From: Eremophila alpestris peregrina
Taxonomy: Eukaryota > Chordata > Aves > Passeriformes > Alaudidae
NCBI GenBank assembly: GCA_009792885.1
Contig: WMCF01000056.1
Span: 1,886,085 to 1,950,084 of the forward strand
DNA: 64,000 nucleotides
Reading direction: 5' to 3'
Positions within the stretch are counted from its first letter, which is position 1, and every line of letters starts with the position of its first letter. A program made the translations under genes and the position numbers. Below are positions 27,101 to 40,102 of the stretch, in pieces. The notes beneath the pieces were generated by a model. The model worked only from the letters and a program-made list of their open reading frames with translations. It was not told where the DNA came from and searched no databases.

Positions 27101-30100
27101 AACACAGAAAGGGGAATACAAACATACCAACAAAACCTCAGTCATCTTTACTTTCCATAAATGTTCTTCACGACTAAATTCACAGATGTAAATTATGTTG
27201 TGTTTAGAGAAGGAACAAATAGAACAGAACAGGCAGAAAAGAAGGTGTGTACACAGATCTTTCATCCCCTGGTACTTCAGAGGTAACTCCTCTGCAGCTG
27301 CTCAAGACCAGAACACCCAGGGAGGGGCAAAGGCACAAATTTGATTTGGTCTTTTTCCCAAACTGAGAGACCTCCAGGCTCCAGACACAGACTGTGGTCA
27401 ACAAAGAGGATTAAATCAACATTTGCACAAGGTGTTGTACTTACACTGTCATTGCTTCCTTTGTTGTCCTCATATTTTGTCTCTATATGAATGGAGAATT
27501 TAGGCAAAAACGAACACTGCAACAAAAGAAAAGTATGTTTAACCCAAGAAATATGCCTTGCTTCATCAGCTGACACATTCAGTACATCCCTTTTGGTATC
27601 ACCTTTCTTATTTTTTTCAGATTAATTCAAGAAAAAGAGTAAACCTGAAAGGTTAGGTGATTCTGGAAGGATCCAGAGATTCTATCTAAAAGCTGAAAAT
27701 TATAATGAAGATATAAATAAATCAGTATAAGCAGTCTGGAATAATTAGATGCAATGGCTTTCTTGCTCACTATGCCCAGGAGTATGAATGTCCTGAATGT
27801 CTTGTTAGAAATTCAATTCACTAAGATCTTGAGAGCAACTCAGTATCCCTCATCACAGACCAGTCTATGCCTCATTTAGAAAAACCCAAGGACACTTCAC
27901 CAGATGCAGGTCCAGACCAAACAAATAGCAATGCTTTCATATGGGAGGGGTTTTTCTTAATTTTCAGTGTGAAATTAATTTTAACATAATTTCCTATTAA
28001 TGAAATTAAGATGGATTATGAGCCTATGTGAAAATTCCTTTATAATAAATCTAAATAAATCTTTAGATAATAATGCCACAAAAAAAAAAAAACCCACACC
28101 AAAAAACAAAAACCCAAAAACCCACCAGTGTTTTTCTGTTAAAGATTCATATTCTGTATTTACATAGGAATACATTTATTTTTCTGAGGATTGCTTAGCT
28201 TAGTTGTCTTATGAAAACTAGAATTTGTAATACTAGGCAACATAATCCCATCATAATAAATATCTCAAATAGATTTTATTTATCATTTTACGGTTCTTTC
28301 AAAGCAAGTTTTCAGGCAGGCAGATAGAGCAGCTGTCTAACCAGCTCTAAATGACACTAGTTCAGTGTCTTTCCTATTAGTCACCAAGGCTTTCCTTGCA
28401 TTAACTGCCAGTTCCTTGTGTGATGCATCACTAATCCCCCATGGCAAATGACTCTTCCATGGGCTGTACATACAGGTTATACAATGTTTGGATGCCTCAG
28501 TGTTCACGCTGCTGCTGAGCCAAGTTCAGGCTTGAAAACATTTAGAGAGTTCTTCTAAGGGAGGGGCTGGTGAGTAAGGGAAGAGGGCATTGAGGAGGCC
28601 AGGTGTAGTGCAACAACTGAAATGAGAAGGCAGCTCCTTGGAGACTGCAGCAAATACATCATCCCTCCTTCAGTGGGTATCACCCAACAAGTCATTGTTC
28701 AGCCTTTTGATCACAGCACATCCACTATCAATGAGCACATCTAGAATCAATCCTTGTTGAAAAAACAAGTGAGACAGATTCCCCAAAACAAGGTTCTGGT
28801 GCCATGGAGGGCAAAACCCCCTTCATGCTGTTGATCTGAAGCACATCTGCAGTTTCAGAGGGAATTATGAATCAAGCCAAATGCCAACTTTGCCTTTTAC
28901 CTTGGTATTGAAGAAATGCCTGCTATTCTCAATCACTGTCCAGAGGTTGCCAGCAATGAGTCAGGTCATGACACTGAAATATCACCATTCCATGTAGGGA
29001 ACATGAGGCTGCACTGGGCTGCCTGTAGCAGCTCAGCAAGCCACTGAGTCTAGTTGTTGATTCCTGTGACCCAGAATCTAAACTCTAATTAAAACAAGAG
29101 ATCTTCTAACCTTGTATTTCAAAAGGAAGCATTAAGAAAAGACCAAGGATCCTTAGAATAGCATAGAAGAATGGTGCCATTTACCTCAGGCCACCTCATT
29201 AGAGAGCCACTTTCTGTAAAGCCACCCACAGGCAGCCTCCCTCTGTGTTTAGTATGAAGGAGAGAACACTAACAACCTAATTTGAGATGATAATGGTAAC
29301 ATGGGCTTACCCCAAATGAAAATTCAAATTCACCAGAAAGTCCTCCACCGCAAAAATCTCTCTCAGAAACTCAACTGGCTGCCAACCACTGCTCCAGCAG
29401 CTGTGGGGGGTCTCTCTGCCTTACAGGAACACTTAGCAGGGTCCAAATTTTTGAACATTTCACAGAATGTGTCTCATGATTCATCAGCTGCACTCTGACT
29501 AATTGGCAGAGGGCTCTGGCAGAACCAGAAAACTGTTTATGCATCATTCAAAAGACTATTATTCATCGTGCAAAAAGTTGGGTTTTTTCCCCTCAAGTGG
29601 CCGCATATTAACTGGGGATTAAAATTGTTATGCAACAGTCAGAATCAAACTGGGGAGTGAATAGTAGGTAATAAACCTTTTAGGAGATTCTTATTTTCTT
29701 CTGAGCACCACTCCCTTTCTGCTGTGCCTCCTCTGGGGCCCGTGTTCTTCCAGCACTGACCTGTAGGCGATCGATCCTGAGCACACACAGGAATGCACAG
29801 GGCACAGTTTCCAGCTCTCCATTTCACTACCTCTACAGCTTGCAAGGTTCCTCTTGGGAATGAAACAGTGGCAAATTAAATCTTTAACTTGAAATGAAAC
29901 TTAAATTCTACAGAATAATTCAAAATCTTCAGTCACAGTGTCTTCAATGATAAGGTGTCTTTGTGTAAAGCTCTCAAAGGTGTTGTCACCTCCAGATTTT
30001 TTAGCTGTCTTATAAACTCCTTTAAGGAGTCACAGCACACCTGTGACACTCAAAAACAAGTTAGGGGAGTATTCAGGGGTTTTTGTTGTTTTTCCTAAAC

Positions 30101-33100
30101 TTTCTATATTTGGCACCTCAATTTTGGAAGAGCCAGGAGAGGTGTAAGGCTGAAGAGAGCAGCCAGTGCAATAACAGGAATGTGCAGCACTAATTAACAG
30201 CCATGAGCAGGGGCATTTCCACGTCAGAATGAAGGGAATGCAAGCAGCATATGGAGAGCACAGCTCACAGTTGCATTTGCAATTCCCTACATATAACCTC
30301 TTGAAAAACGAAAGGCCTATTTTTAGCATGATGATTGATTAGTGTTGCCATAGCAATAAGCAACACTTACAAGAACAGGGTAGAACCGAAGTGTGCCAAA
30401 ACACTTGCCAAAGTCTTAAAGAGACAGTCAAACACACACGGGGTGTGACAATCCTTGAAAGGAGAGGGCTGTAAAATTAACCTTTGTGTAGTAATTACAC
30501 CTGAGGTGGCTGTGGGAATTGCTGGAGTGGCCAGCAAATATGTTGACAGCAAATGGGTTGGTCTGAGAGAGGTTTCTTCACCCCCTGGAACCTGCTTTGT
30601 GTGAGCAATGCCAGTCCATCAATACTGTTGCAGCTGCTTTCATTTTCCATGTGGTTTCTGCCTGCAGAATGTTCAAAGACCTGCTGGAGACCTCATCCTT
30701 GCTCTTCACCCCTCCTGCTCCCTGTGAATATTAATCCACAATCCTTGGCAGTTATTTCTGTACAGTAAAAATTAATCCCACTTTTTTTTTTTTCTGAAGC
30801 AGCAGAAGCACATTTCCCTAAATCTTAACATAAAAGCCCAGCAAGGCAGATATTTCATGTAAATGTTCTCTCTCATCTTCCACCACTTCTCAGACTGATG
30901 GTTTTTTATATGGTCACATATGCATTATTTTGACAACACAGGTGGAACTGGATTCTTTAGAGAGCAATCTTCATGGAGCCTGCAGACAAAGAACACAGTG
31001 ACTGCTACAATGAGGTGAGAGTGTTCCAGCAAATGAAATCTTTTCCATAGGGTAGCTTCCATATATCACATCCTTTAAATTCAAGATTTTTGAGCAGTAT
31101 TTTGGTACTCAGGGGGTAGGAACAGCATTTCTTTATTGAAGATCAAGAACCTGGCAAAGAGAAATGGACTCCCAACTTTGCTGTAAGCAACAAAGGCCAT
31201 GTTGGACTGTGGGGTGATGGAAGGTGGAATATTCAATGTTTTTTGGAAAATGGACAATGGGGAGTTATCGACTCCCCTCAGACTGCTCCAGACAGCTCTG
31301 CATGTGAGCCCCCAGAGGTGCTGTGTGATCAGGTCACCCGGGCACAAAGCAGCATCAATCAGGGTGACAAGGCTGGAAGAGAATAGACGGAAAGGGCTGG
31401 GCAGGGCGATGGCATTTGGAAGATGTGACTCAGCGAGAGGGAGGAGAATTCGGAAAGCAAGATAAGCACAGGAAGGTGGCAAACAGCAAACAAAAGTGCT
31501 GTTGAGTGGAAAGGAAAAGACCAATGTAAAAACAGGGCTTGAAAATAAACAAGGGAGCAAAACTCTCATAAACAAGCCAAGAAAGAAAACCAGTGTTTGT
31601 ATTGTATACAATAACCTGGAGATGGAATGATGACTAACAAGTTGCCTCCAACCGCTATAAAACTCTTATCTCTGGCTTTGCCTTCCCTTAGGATCTCTTT
31701 CTTTGATACATGGGAACAGTAACCTGCTTATTGAAGAAGAAAGGAAGTGAAAAGCAGCTTGCACAAGTGGAAATGACAGTCCCATCCATCAGAGAGGGGG
31801 CTGGATTGCTCTGGAATAAGCCACTGCTGGAGACAGGGGAATTCTCCCGAGCAGTTTGAGTTACTTGTTTCAATGGGATTAAGTTATTAAATGAGAATAC
31901 AGGTTTGCAGCTCTCTAAAAAACGTATCATTTTTTTCTTATAGATACTACAGACGTCCTTCCTTTTGCTAGAATCTCTAAGGAAAATAAATCTGTGTTTT
32001 CCCAGGACAATGGCCCATTGAGCCTGTTTTCTGAGTCGGGTAGGTAACATGGAAGGATGCTGGTAGTAACTTTGTATCAGGCTCCAATCCTGCAGTACAG
32101 ATTCTGCTCCATTTTTGATGCAGACTCTTCTAATCCTCAAACTGTAGAAAACTTTCAGCACTGAAGAGTGAGGGGTTAGATCCAAATTTCAAGGGCTGAT
32201 AATCAGATAAAGAGAACACAGGAAAAAACTCTACAGCAATGTTTATCTGGAACAACTGTTTTCCTTCTCAAGTCATCTCATTATAAAAATAACAATACAA
32301 AAACATTCCTTCCAGATAATTTACTTCATGGATAAACCAGCAGCTAAGTGAAGCACAAAACATGCCTGTTCTCAAAAGTAATCAGAAACCAGCAGGTCAG
32401 TAATGGACCATTTAGCAACTCTCACTCTGGGGCCTTGACACATACCAGATGACATAATTCTATTTTCCTCAGTCATTTGCTGTAGAAGAATAAATGTCAT
32501 AGTGATAAATCATCAAAGGAGTTGTTGTCTCCTGCTTTCTGTTCCATAATTGTTTTTCATAAATATTCTGGATTTATATTCTATTCATAAGTTAATTTGG
32601 GACATTGGCATGTTGAAGGAATGCTCCTCCTCCTTGTACAGAGAAAACAATGCCATTTTAATGTTTGTTTTGTCTATAGAATTGTGAAACTGATAATCAT
32701 CTGTAAATCATGCACAAAAATATTATCCAGCTGTTTTAAAATTTCAGCCTCAGAACTGAAATATTGCTAACAATACCAAAGCCATTCAGGTCAGGTGGCA
32801 AATCTATTTGAACTGATCCCTGGCAAACACTTGAACTGCACCTTCAAACCCAGAAGAGTTTGCTTAAATTCTCTTTGTATTTTTCCTAAGCACTTTCTAC
32901 TCCAGCTTGAGAGCTAAACTTTGGCTTATTCTCAGTGTACTTCAATCACATGAAGATTTTGTACCATGGTTTAGTCACCAAACATTCATGATCTGATTAT
33001 TTGTTTGCTTGAGGCTCCTCTCTTTTTTTTGTCCAGAATCTCCACAGTCACTTGAGCAGGTTGAATGGATATTTGCTCTGTGCTGTTTATTTTCTAACAA

Positions 33101-36100
33101 TATCCCAATGCAGGCAAAGAAACTTAGTTCTATGCAATTCTTTTTCGTTTGGTTTGCAATACACACAAGTTTGCTTTCTAGTTAATTATTTCTAATCTTG
33201 CTGGGCAACCTCAGAAATAAAAATAGCAAAGCCTCCTGAAAGTTCAGTTGTTCTTGCCACTGTGAATAGCATAAATATTTTCCACTAAAGACACATATTT
33301 GCAAAGGCTGTGATATACTGGCACACAAGGGGTTGTGGAGAGCTGCAAGGCATCTTGTCTCCATCCTCCAAGAGAAAAAGGCCTCAGCCCCTGAGCAGCA
33401 AAGGAATTCTTTCCAAAGGCAGCAGCTAACAGCACCCATTCCCCAGGAGCAGGTGTAGCTGGGCAGGAGGCACCTGACCATACCCAAGTCCTGGAATTGC
33501 TTATTGCAATGGAGTGCAATCCATTGGAGTTACTCCTGTACAGCTCCTTTCTGCTGCATCTTAAATACTGAATCCCAGGTTTATTATCTTAACATCGACC
33601 TAATCACAATATAAATGGATTTTCAGATAAAACCTAAACATGTATTTTAACACTATTTGTCAGGTTTATGATGACAAGATCAAAACCAAAGCAGTGCCAG
33701 TGTGTAACTTGAAGATGCTGTCTCACACACAGTTCTGAAGTAACACCCCAACCACTGAAACTTTGAACTTTACAGGAATATTTTATTCCCTAAATAGCAC
33801 CCCCAAATCTGGATGGCTTCCTTTGGCTTCAGCTTTGACAGTATTTTTTGACTTCCTCCTCCCTGTCAGTATCAGCAGGAAGCCTTCAAGGATTAGCTCC
33901 AGCTCTTGACACAGCACTTCTTGGGACAGTCCCACGTATCATTTTCCAGAGCAGGAAGTTTTTTCATGACAGCTTTAACGAGGTGCATTTGCAAATGCTG
34001 TCCTGACATGACCCCACAGCACAAATCACACCCCACAAAAGCATCACTTGTGCAATAGTTCTGTTAAACTCCTTCTCTCAAACGTGTCAGTTGTTTTACA
34101 TGCTGTTAACATGGCTGGCAATACCCAGACATGGTGCTTGCTGTCAGATTTAGGTGGTTGTTCTGTAACAAATGCCATTGCTTAAAGCAGATGCCATCAT
34201 AACTGGATCCAGATTACAGAGGACTGACATCATGACAGTATAATTTCCATTCCTGTTTTCGTGCATCCAAATCACTCTTGGCTTTTTATACAACCATGGC
34301 ACAGAACAATATTCTGAAAATTATTTTTCAATGCCTGATGAAAATTTTTTCTTAGATGTCCTAATTTCAGGTCTTCAAGAAGGTCATATTTCTTAATTCC
34401 ATAATATTCACAGGAGAACCAGATTGATGAAATTATTCCATCCTGAGTTTCTGAATGCCAGAGTATGGGCTTGAATGCAATTTCTCAACAGCCTTCATAT
34501 TTTACAACTGAAAAACCTTAAGACTGTCAGTAAGGTTCAGTCTGCTGTTCACATCCTCTTCCAAATCACTAACACACTCTGAAATAACATGCTGAGCCTT
34601 TAAGGACATCTCTTTATTTAGAGTGGAGCTTACAAGGTTAATAAGGTGTGAACATACCACAGAGCAGTATGTACTTGACTCGATAAGATTATGCTTTATT
34701 TATCCAATTATTGGCCTGCCTTTAGAATGAGTTTTCCTTGAAATGAGGCTCAATTTGACTCTCACCATGTGCCACAGACCCTCCAGAGAGAATTTATGAT
34801 CTTTAAGAAAAGGGTTTCCAAGCTATCTTACATATTTTGGGCAATGTCTGTGGGCTTATTCTTTCTTTCAGAATTCTCTAATGAATACAGAAGATCAAAT
34901 TTAGAGAAATATTCCAGACAAGGATAGCAGCTATTCCCAGTGGTATGTTTAACATTTTTGTTCTAGATTCAACAGTTTGAGGCAAAGGCACTGTCTCTGT
35001 TTTCCATGAAGATAAATTCACAGCCTATCAGCTCCATTAATACAGATTTTAGATTTTGTCTGAAGCACAGTTTCCCTGTGTTTCCCTGTGTCTAGTTCTG
35101 TTTCCTTGCACCATGGTGAGTAATTAGTCCCCAGCTCCCCATGGCAGTTACACTGTCACTTACTGATTGCTTTGCCTACCTTCTACATTTCTGGACTGAT
35201 TTAATTTTTTTTACATGTCTGTTCAATGCTGCAATCACTTCTGCTCATGCTCTTGAGCATTTCTGTAGCTGTACCTTCCTCCACCCTGCACCAGGTGTTG
35301 TTTCACCAGATTAGACAGAGATCACCTCCTGATTCAGATTCTCTGAGTGCAGCACTGCTGTTTGGTTTCAATAATGTATTGCATTTCAAATTTAGAGACA
35401 TATTTCTGTCTGCCACCACCCTTTGCATCATCCCCACTTGTCTCTTACAGTTAAAAAAAAACAAAATCACATTAAAAGATTCAAATTTACTTTCAGTTAA
35501 AATAAAAATTTACCATGGAGAGATATCAGTGCAACACAGCAAATGTCACCTTCCCAGCCTAAAAATTAATGTGCTATCAAAGGGAAACCTTTATTAATGT
35601 GAACTGTGACAGACCCTACTGAAAGTGTCTTTTGGCAAAACCAGCTGATAATCTGTCCCTCATCACTCCTGTCCATCCTGGGACATTTGGGTTTTCTCTG
35701 ACAATCAAATGGATATTCTAAGTACCTGTAGCACACATTGAAAAGCACAGTTTGCTGCTTTGGGTTTTCAAACCTGCCATCACAGTTTCAACTCCTGGTC
35801 TCCAGCTTTCAGATCTGAGCCTTTAAATCCCTGTATTTCTCTCTTTTTATCACACTAAATTTTTTTTCCCTTTTTGGTTTATGAGCTTGTAAAAAATCTG
35901 CACAAACATTTGCACTGCAGAATTGAGAGAAACACCTGCATTGTGTTTTACCTGGACTCAGAAGTTCAAGCTAAATCAAAACAGGAGTTTCTGAAAGGTC
36001 CCTTCACTTGGAACCTCCTCACCATCCCCTCCTCACCTTCCAAAGGCTGCTGGAAGATTATTGTTATTATTGAAGCCAGCACATTTAAACATTTTTTCTC

Positions 36101-39100
36101 ATGATTTATGTGCTATATTTTGCCTTAGCTCTGTGAGAGGGAATAGATGATTTTTCTGGGCACTGTGCCCAGATTATCTTTAATTTTGTCCACAGATTGT
36201 ACAGTTTCCCAGATACTATACCAGAGATGAGCATTTTATAAGTTAATAAAACAATAAATAAAATCTGTTCTCATGTCTCTATGTAACAACAGGAACCTTA
36301 AAAGCCTCACCCTTTTTTATAGAAGCTTCTCTTTCTTACAGTCAGTAAGTAAAAACATATCAAATTATTTTGAAGTGATAAAGAAAAATAATTTATAGGA
36401 TCCCCTTAGAATGACTTCAAATTTCCCTTTAAATTGCTTAAACAAATAATTAAACTAAAATTTCACTATTGAATGCATTATGAATAAGTTATATTAAGAC
36501 AGAATCAGATTGGGTTCCACTATTATATTTTACATAATTTTTCTATTTTTAGAATAAAAAGAGGAAGAAAGACTTACTGTGTATTCTGTTTTCCAATTGT
36601 CCATTTGTAAAAAAAAGAAAGAAGAGGGAAAAGAAAAAAAAAAGAAATGTGAAATAAACCAATGATGCAAGATTCTTACAGTAAACACACATTAACAATA
36701 AAAATGATTGTGTCAGATAGTCTGCAGATTTATATTTGACTAAAGTCTAAGGGACAGTAAAGGACACAAGTCAGACAGAATCCAAGCACCTGATGTTTTC
36801 TTTGCAAGCAAGAAATTGTACAGATACAACACTCCAGTTTTTACCTATCCTTTGTCTATAATCTTCATTTCCTGATACCAATAAATATAAGGGGAAAAAA
36901 ATATATGTAGTTCTACAGGAGTTGTTAAAGAGACTTGGTGCTTGTAGTTCAATATATAACTTGGAGCTTCTGAAGATGAACTAAACTGTCCAAACCACAA
37001 AGCAGCAATCATTTCTGCCACATTCCTTACCTGTGATTGTGTAAGGATAATAATTCCAGGCCTTCTCTGTAACATAAAATATTTTGGGAACAACTGCTCT
37101 AGCCCAGCTAGGCAGTTTGCTGAAAGTAAAAAGGAAACATAAAATTAGAATATATTATGACTTATGTTTATTGTAGAAATAAAGATACTTCTAAATGTGC
37201 CCATCCTTTGGGAGGTGTTTGGGGGATACAGCATCACCCACACTTCTCAGGACTATTTTTATTTTGTGCCTCAGCTGTGCTCCCCTCACAGAGGAGCAGA
37301 TCAGTGCCAGAGCAGCATCCTTCGAGTGGGCTGAGCTGAGCTGCTCATTTTGGGGATTCATGGCCTGGAACCTTTGGCCACACTCAACAGGTGAGGCCAG
37401 CCAAGGTGTAAGGTGTGCTCAGCCACAGGGAGGCACTCTCTAACAAGAGGTCAGGAGGAAAGGTGGCATTTCAGTCTGCTTTGATCCCGAATTCACGATT
37501 TCTTCTTACAGGTTCTTTTTTCTTCCTTCATATTCCCTGGCAGAACTGAAACCCTCCTGCTCAGCTCACCTGGCAGGCAGCTGTTCCCACACTACCAACA
37601 CCAACCCCTGAGTAGGAAGCTTTTATATTAAAATGAACAGATCACTCAAAACACCTCGTGAGGCTGGTAGGCTGCATTAGTCCCATTTTGCTGATGGGAA
37701 AAGTAAATAACAAAAGTGAAGAGAATTAATGGAACTGATGTTACAGCTCAGAGCTCATTCTGTCAAGAAAACTCACCAGTGCAGTGGTGCAAAGGCAGCA
37801 GGATCAGAAATCAAAGACATAACTGCACCATTTGAATGGATCATTAAAAGGTCATTGAATAATACTATGGAAGGGTGGCAGCATTTTTTTACCACAAAAA
37901 ATTTGGTCTCCCATTTCCAGCACTCTGGTCACAGAGTACCAAAATTGATGAACAAGGAAACATTTAAAAAGGCAAGTTCACTATAATTCATCTTTCAACC
38001 CTCTCAATTCCTTCAGTTATAAGCCCTGAGGCTGCCAGGAACAGAGGTGCAGAGCTAGTTATTGCAAGGACAGCAGACCTTGGACAAACAGCCCTGTTTG
38101 GGGGACTCAGTTCAAATGGTGCTGCTCTGGCAAAGTGTTGAGCAAAGCAGCCAGGCCAAGACTGAATCTGTACTGAACTGCAGGAGATGCTTCCAAACCT
38201 CAGCTTCCTGAGTGTAAATGTTTGAAATAGTTCTGTTTAGATAACTGTGTGCAGAAAGTAAATTAACTTTTCATATTAGCAAATTTCTGAAGAAAATACA
38301 TTTGGGATCATTAAGGCTTATTTAACCATGATCTGGCTACATATAAATATTTTATTTGTCCAGAGGCAAAATGCAGATGTTAGTGCATTATCTACAGATT
38401 CAAAGCCAAGTGCATTGACTTTTGCTCTTTGTTGACATTGCTCAAAACTGGATTCTTTTCTTTATATAAACCTTGCGTACAGACTTTTAAGCAGTATTTT
38501 ACATCCTGCATAATAGACTTCCCTGTATCAGATCTTCTGTTTATTTTGTCAGCCTCTGTCAGTGTTTTTATGACTGCTTCCCTTCCCCCTGCTCAACTTT
38601 ACTCTGATGCCTAAATTATAAATACCAGAGGATGCAGACTTTAAGCTTCTGAAAACAATACTCCAGCAGGAGGGAAGAGGCAATAAACAACTCTAAATAT
38701 AACTAAGGTTACACTGACACTAAAAAACATACATCTGCTCATTTTGCACTTCTTTTGGTTATTGTTTTTAGCATATTTACCTGTCTAACTATCTTCACCA
38801 GTACAGAACATCCTGAAAAAATAACTTTATGGGTAAAACACAGATTATACTTAGAATTGCTAGCAAGTCCCAGTCACAGACACTTATGAATTCTTCCAAA
38901 GTCCACTCAAAGAAATGATAATATCTCTATTTCAGCAGCACAAGTATGAGGATCACATTAGCTTTTTTTTTTATTTTCCTTATTTCCTCATTTCTCCTCC
39001 ACCCAGATGAAGTTCAGTCTCAAATTTCTTTGAGAGATACCAGTTCAGATCAAAACAGAGCAAAGCAGAGTTTGTTAGGGCAGTGGACCCAGGAAGAAGG

Positions 39101-40067
39101 AAAGCTGAGGGAGAGAACTGTGCTGGTGGAAGTTGTGTTCCTCAGCAAGGCAGGCAGAGGAGAAGTTTCCAGCACATCCTGTAAGGAAGCATGTCTCCTT
39201 GAGTGAATCCTCCAGAGACATCCTGGCCTCCCAGCAAAACCCACAGCAGCCTGAAAACCTCCTGATCCTTTCCACAAAGCTTCCACAGTACTGCAATATC
39301 TGGTGACACCACACCAAGATTCAAATTGCAAATCTGGTGATGGAGGATTCAGAATTATCAATAAACTCAGTGAACTTGACTTCAAACATCCACCACAGCT
39401 GTAGGTAACTGTCCTGAGGTGTTGTAGGCACAAAGATCTACTTTGCCAATGTTTGTACCCATCTTTGGCTAAGAAATCCTGTGCTCCACTGCCTGCACTA
39501 CCAGGAATCATGTGCTTCCCAAGGATGGATTGGACATGGCTTCCAGGTTCTTGTGGTCATTCTGAATTGCCCTGAAGTGGCAATTCCAAATATGCTCCTC
39601 AGTGCTTAAAGCCTTATTTTTAACATGCAGGAAAGAAATACCCAGAAACAATTTTTTTAAATCCACAACTGGTGGGAGCTGTACAATGGGAACACATTTA
39701 TTGACTTTTCCCATGTCCTGTTTCTAGCCTGTGAGAGAACACTTACAATCACACTAATATTAAATGTTGGCAAGATTCATATTATTGAACTCTTGAGTGT
39801 GTGTGTGTGTAATATCACTGGTGATTCAATTTGGCCTGAATTAAGGTTAGATATGTCAGGTTTGCAGGGCAGGAGGAACTTGCAATCTAGAAGTAACAGC
39901 TTCAGTGTTTGTATGCCCACTCCAAAATGCTGCAGAGCATAAGTTTAATAAAATGAAACAGGCCCAGTGGAAAAGAAGAACTTCAGAAAAAGCTGTGGTA
40001 TTCAATTAAATCAGCAGTAGTAAAAATGGGAACAGATTGTGCAATATATCTCATATTGCACAAATAT

Positions 40068-40102
<35 letters not shown>

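Noticed and set aside
31081..32185. Two minus-strand frames of 176 and 165 codons as a novel intronic gene
   Set aside because: No recognisable protein, no splice or initiation context, and composition explains the lack of stops. Kept only as a CpG-enriched segment worth a repeat search.
35226..35597. Plus-strand 123-codon frame with a hydrophobic start resembling a signal peptide
   Set aside because: A Leu-rich start followed by low-complexity Lys/Ile-rich sequence; no cysteine pattern, splice sites or family match. Likely chance.
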